Shown one piece after another: positions 60,860 through 64,000 of a DNA stretch of 64,000 nt; the first letter of the stretch is position 1, and each line of letters opens with the position of its first letter. Source of the DNA: Ziziphus jujuba. Its lineage: Eukaryota; Streptophyta; Magnoliopsida; Rosales; Rhamnaceae. The notes beneath the pieces were generated by a model. It was given only the letters and a program-made list of their open reading frames with translations. It was not told the origin of the DNA and ran no database searches. The DNA lies in NCBI RefSeq assembly GCF_031755915.1, contig NC_083383.1, positions 22,247,001-22,311,000 of the forward strand, in the 5' to 3' direction. A program made the translations under genes and the position numbers.

Positions 60860-62636
60860 AGCATGCATCCTTAAACCAACAACCAACTCTCGTGACTCGA
60901 TCAGCACTTTAAAAGGTTAGATTAGAACTTAAGTCTAATTTCCTCAAATACTGGTATCACCAAGTTAAGGTTGAGATTAATTCACTTGTCTTCGATTACC
61001 CTCCTAGTACTTACAATTATAAAACCCTTGCTCCTCATTGATTAACCAATAGTCTTAACCTCGACAAACATCAATCTTTCTTTTAACTAAATTCATCAAG
61101 GTCATGAATAAAATTCTCAACATCCAAATACCATTCTTGAAAACCCTAAGTTTCCCCCATTTCAAATAGATTCCATGAATCCACACCTCAAGCAATAAGA
61201 AATTTAAATCTTAATTCTAGCATCACCACCAATACTATGAACAAATCACTAGATCCTTAACCCAATAAAGTATTCCACACTTCTTAAATTCTAACTCCGT
61301 CCCAAAAATCATACTCCTTATCATTGTAAATTATCACCAACAATATCAACACCTTGAATCGATAAAGCACCACCAATATGAACCTTAAATCTCCAAGGAA
61401 ATAAGATATAAAGATCTTAGCTTCTAGAATGAAAATAACCATGCTTAAACATCCAACCATGCCTAAGGAATCATCCTCATCTCATTAACCTCATCAACCA
61501 CCAAGTAGAACTTTAGTCGCTATCCGGAGCTTGCTTGATTCTCTAAACGCTGTCGTACCTTCTCTTTGTGAATGATAGTTTAAGCACGAAATCCATATTT
61601 ACATCTCCCTACTTTTACTTATCGGTGACCTAAGTACCTTTATTCGGATCTTGCAACTTCCTTTATCGTGCCAAACCACCATGTCATCCAGTGAGCATTC
61701 CATACGTCTTGGTACCCTTGGGGTGTATCGCATACTTTGAATCGCGTGCTTCCTTTAAGATCTCCTTTTTGAACTCAACGATACCCTGCTTTGGATTCTC
61801 GACTGGCGATACTTAACCCTTAAGTCGCTCTTGGAAAAACCATAACATAAAACAAATAATAAAATATATTTTTCAAATATACCTAACTTGCATAGGCAAT
61901 TGTTAAAACTCCACATTGAAACAATAATAAAAACACGGATAAATGCATAAAATCAGGTCTTAAAATCCATAGCATAAAATAAAATATGCACGCTTGTAAT
62001 GGAGGTACGTACGACACCTTCTACATGTTACGTAATCCATGATTCCAACTGTCGCCGACACTCTGCTACCAATACAAACCAGGGTGGTTGCCTATATTGG
62101 CCGTCCAATTCCCCGGGCTCGTAGGCAACATGATCATGGGGCTAGCTCTACATGGACCACATTGGTTCGCCGCCTCCATATGGTGTAGTATAATATCAAA
62201 CGATATAACATACAAATACATGTACGAACACAAACCAAAAATACTTGAATAAAACACCTTTAATTTCAAATACCACTTTGAAAAGCATTTAAATTTGATA
62301 ATCGATCGGGAAAATATTTTGATGCCTTGAAATCGATCGACACACATCCTTATGCAATCATCATTCTTCTCCATGAACGAAATGGATACCATTCACGATG
62401 ATAAGCTTGACCTTCAAAAAGAAAAGGCATCCTCAACCATCGACTAGGCCATAGGAATTTCCCGTTAGGCTAGATGATCCTAATTGACACCCTCGAAGAT
62501 TAGAGTTATTCAAACTCGGGTAACGAATTTACTTCGAGACAAACAGAAAGAACGCTTTCACACGGGTAACACGAGAGATTAAACACGGATAGGATGCACA
62601 ACAATGCACAGTCCCTTAGGAATACTAGAACCTAGA
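60860..62636 (-). other. Chromovirus leader with a second decayed integrase trace
   Basis: Mostly non-coding. The stretch at about 61545-61800 resembles the integrase at 60120-60430: TCGTACCTTCT, AGTTTAAGCACGAAATCCAT, CATACGTCTTGGTACC, GTATCGCATAC and TCCTTTAAGATCTCC line up with the same order there. So there are two integrase-derived segments, one badly decayed. Nothing recognised in 60900-61530; 61860-62630 is probably untranslated leader. Confidence 0.55.
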
Positions 62637-62650
62637 GCTCTGATACCAAC
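62637..62650 (-). other. Primer binding site of the chromovirus
   Basis: On the minus strand GTTGGTATCAGAGC directly follows the LTR end CCTGACA. It is complementary to the 3' end of initiator tRNA-Met, the usual primer in plant gypsy elements. Confidence 0.9.
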
Positions 62651-64000
62651 TGTCAGGACCCGTCTAGAATTCCTTCCCCGGAACCCTAGACAGCCCTGAT
62701 CCCAGGGAAACCCTACCGAACCCTCCAACGGAAAATCCGGCAGAGCCTCCCCTAAGGGATTTACTTACCACACATTACCTGCACTGAAAACACACTTCTA
62801 ACAACATCCCCTTATTCCTCCCACAAACTACAAATTGTTTCCACAAATTTCAGCACTTCAATATAAATACAGTAATCCAGTGCAAAATAAATACAACAAG
62901 AGTGAAAGAAATATTACAACTGCAATAAAAGAATAAACGGGTACTGCCGAACTAAAACAGCGAGGAAGATCAAGTCCGCTCCGAATGAACACCGATAACC
63001 TGGTACCTAGAGGAACGGAATTTAAGAGTGTGAGATGCTAATCATCTCAGTGAGCGACCCTACTACTATACCATATAATACCACGGTAATAAGTATATAA
63101 ATACTAATTATTTGGAAATAATAATTTCTCTCAAAACCCTTACAATTCTCTCAGTTGGAAAGGTTCCCCTTTTAAAACATTTTCACAAAACTCTTTATTC
63201 ATATTCCCCGAAAACCAAGACATCAAATAAATATCCGAACAGTAATAATTAATTTTATTTTTCCAATACAGTTTCCAAACATTTTATTTTTAAATTTGTA
63301 GAATTCGCATTTTCTTAAATCCAATAAATTCATAAATAATTCTACAATAAATCCAATAAATATTTGGCACATAGAAATTAAATTCCAAATATTTAATTCA
63401 CACATAATATATTCATCAATTAAATTCCCCAAAATTAATTTGAAGGTGGGTCACTCACCTGGAGCACGCAATTAACCCATGATCCACTACGGGATCAATT
63501 CTACGACTCACCAGTGCTCCTAGAACAAAATTCACAGACAGTCAAATAAATTAATATTTTAATCGGGTAAATAATACCCGGTACCCGGGGGGTCAAAACA
63601 CAAACTTTAACCAAAATGGTCGAATGATATACCGAATCGAAGCTCGTGGAACGAGGATCACCAATCCGGTCTCTGTCGACCCCAATTCCGCCGGGGGTGG
63701 CCGGAATTTGGTCGGAAAGTTTCGGCCGGTGTTCACTTCCCCATATCTCGCAAACCGCTTCGAATTTCTGGGATTGGAGGCCATTTTTGGATTCAGAGGA
63801 CCCAAAATAGGGGGATAGGAGGCTCAATTGGGAGTGGGCTGGCCGGAAAACACAAGAAAAGAGGAGAGAAAAACTTGGCCGGCCGGCGGCTTCTCCGGCC
63901 CGATCGGCGCGCCTCCGGCGGCGGCTGGCCGTGAAACTTGGCGGCCGAGCTCGCGAGGTGGTGGGCTTCCTTGGTGGCTGGCGCGTGAGGGCTATGGGTG
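62651..64000 (-). repeat. 5' LTR of the chromovirus (partial, 729-bp internal deletion)
   Basis: Matches 56114 onward with about six substitutions, except that the counterpart of 56758-57486 is missing; the deletion ends share AAA. The rest of the LTR, including the U3 end, lies beyond the window. Confidence 0.92.

Larger units (their letters stand above)
56114..64000 (-). mobile_element. Young Ty3/gypsy chromovirus with scrambled interior (partial)
   Basis: Minus-strand element: 5' LTR on the right (from 62651, runs off the window), PBS GTTGGTATCAGAGC directly after it, interior 58983-62650, PPT AAGGGGGGAAGGC (58996-58984), 3' LTR 56114-58982. The overlapping parts of the LTRs show about six base differences in about 1.35 kb plus one 729-bp deletion, so insertion was recent. 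Interior order on the coding strand is decayed integrase copy, RNase H tail, integrase, gag, protease edge, chromodomain tail, instead of gag-protease-RT-RNase H-integrase. RT is missing, so it must use enzymes from another element. The VEEATWEPE tail points to a Tekay-like chromovirus. Confidence 0.9.

Overview
This window looks like nuclear DNA of a eudicot plant. It has AT-rich intergenic DNA, short exons with GT..AG introns, and a dense nested set of plant-type LTR retrotransposons whose primer binding sites match initiator tRNA-Met. I cannot name the species. Only two loci look like host genes. They are tandem, same-strand (+) copies of a family PL4 rhamnogalacturonate lyase, a pectin (rhamnogalacturonan I) backbone lyase of the cell wall. 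Copy 1 (3338-10709) reconstructs as 14 exons with an open 639-codon reading frame. Copy 2 (39365-53700) reconstructs as 15 exons and 653 codons, but has an in-frame TAG in exon 3 and a whole Ty1/copia element in intron 3.

The 25 kb between the two genes is almost entirely transposon-derived. From left to right it holds: a copia element (12246-19295, TSD TAATT) lacking gag/protease and carrying a nested 2.9-kb solo LTR; a long inverted repeat (20598-25331, arms about 0.7 kb) whose right arm was split by a minimal TRIM and a 2.9-kb solo LTR (TSD CAAAC); two decayed MATH-domain (BPM-type) fragments; a LINE remnant split by a three-LTR TRIM array (TSD AGAAG); a decayed LTR; a DUF1985-type remnant; a second minimal TRIM; a Cassandra-type TRIM with 5S rRNA-like sequence in its LTRs (33618-35299, TSD TATTT); and a 2.7-kb solo LTR just upstream of lyase copy 2.

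Right of copy 2 (53701-64000) an old truncated LTR is interrupted by a young Ty3/gypsy chromovirus on the minus strand. Its two LTRs are almost identical, yet its interior is scrambled: RNase H tail and integrase lie before gag, then a protease edge is joined to a chromodomain tail. It must be non-autonomous, and it runs off the window end.

The most interesting observations are: the permuted but apparently recently mobile chromovirus; the long hairpin-forming inverted repeat; the three-LTR TRIM array; a polypurine-tract module shared by the Cassandra element and the minimal TRIMs; W-box clusters at the LTR starts; and the intron difference and premature stop separating the lyase paralogues. 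All comparisons were made by eye; no alignment or database search was run.
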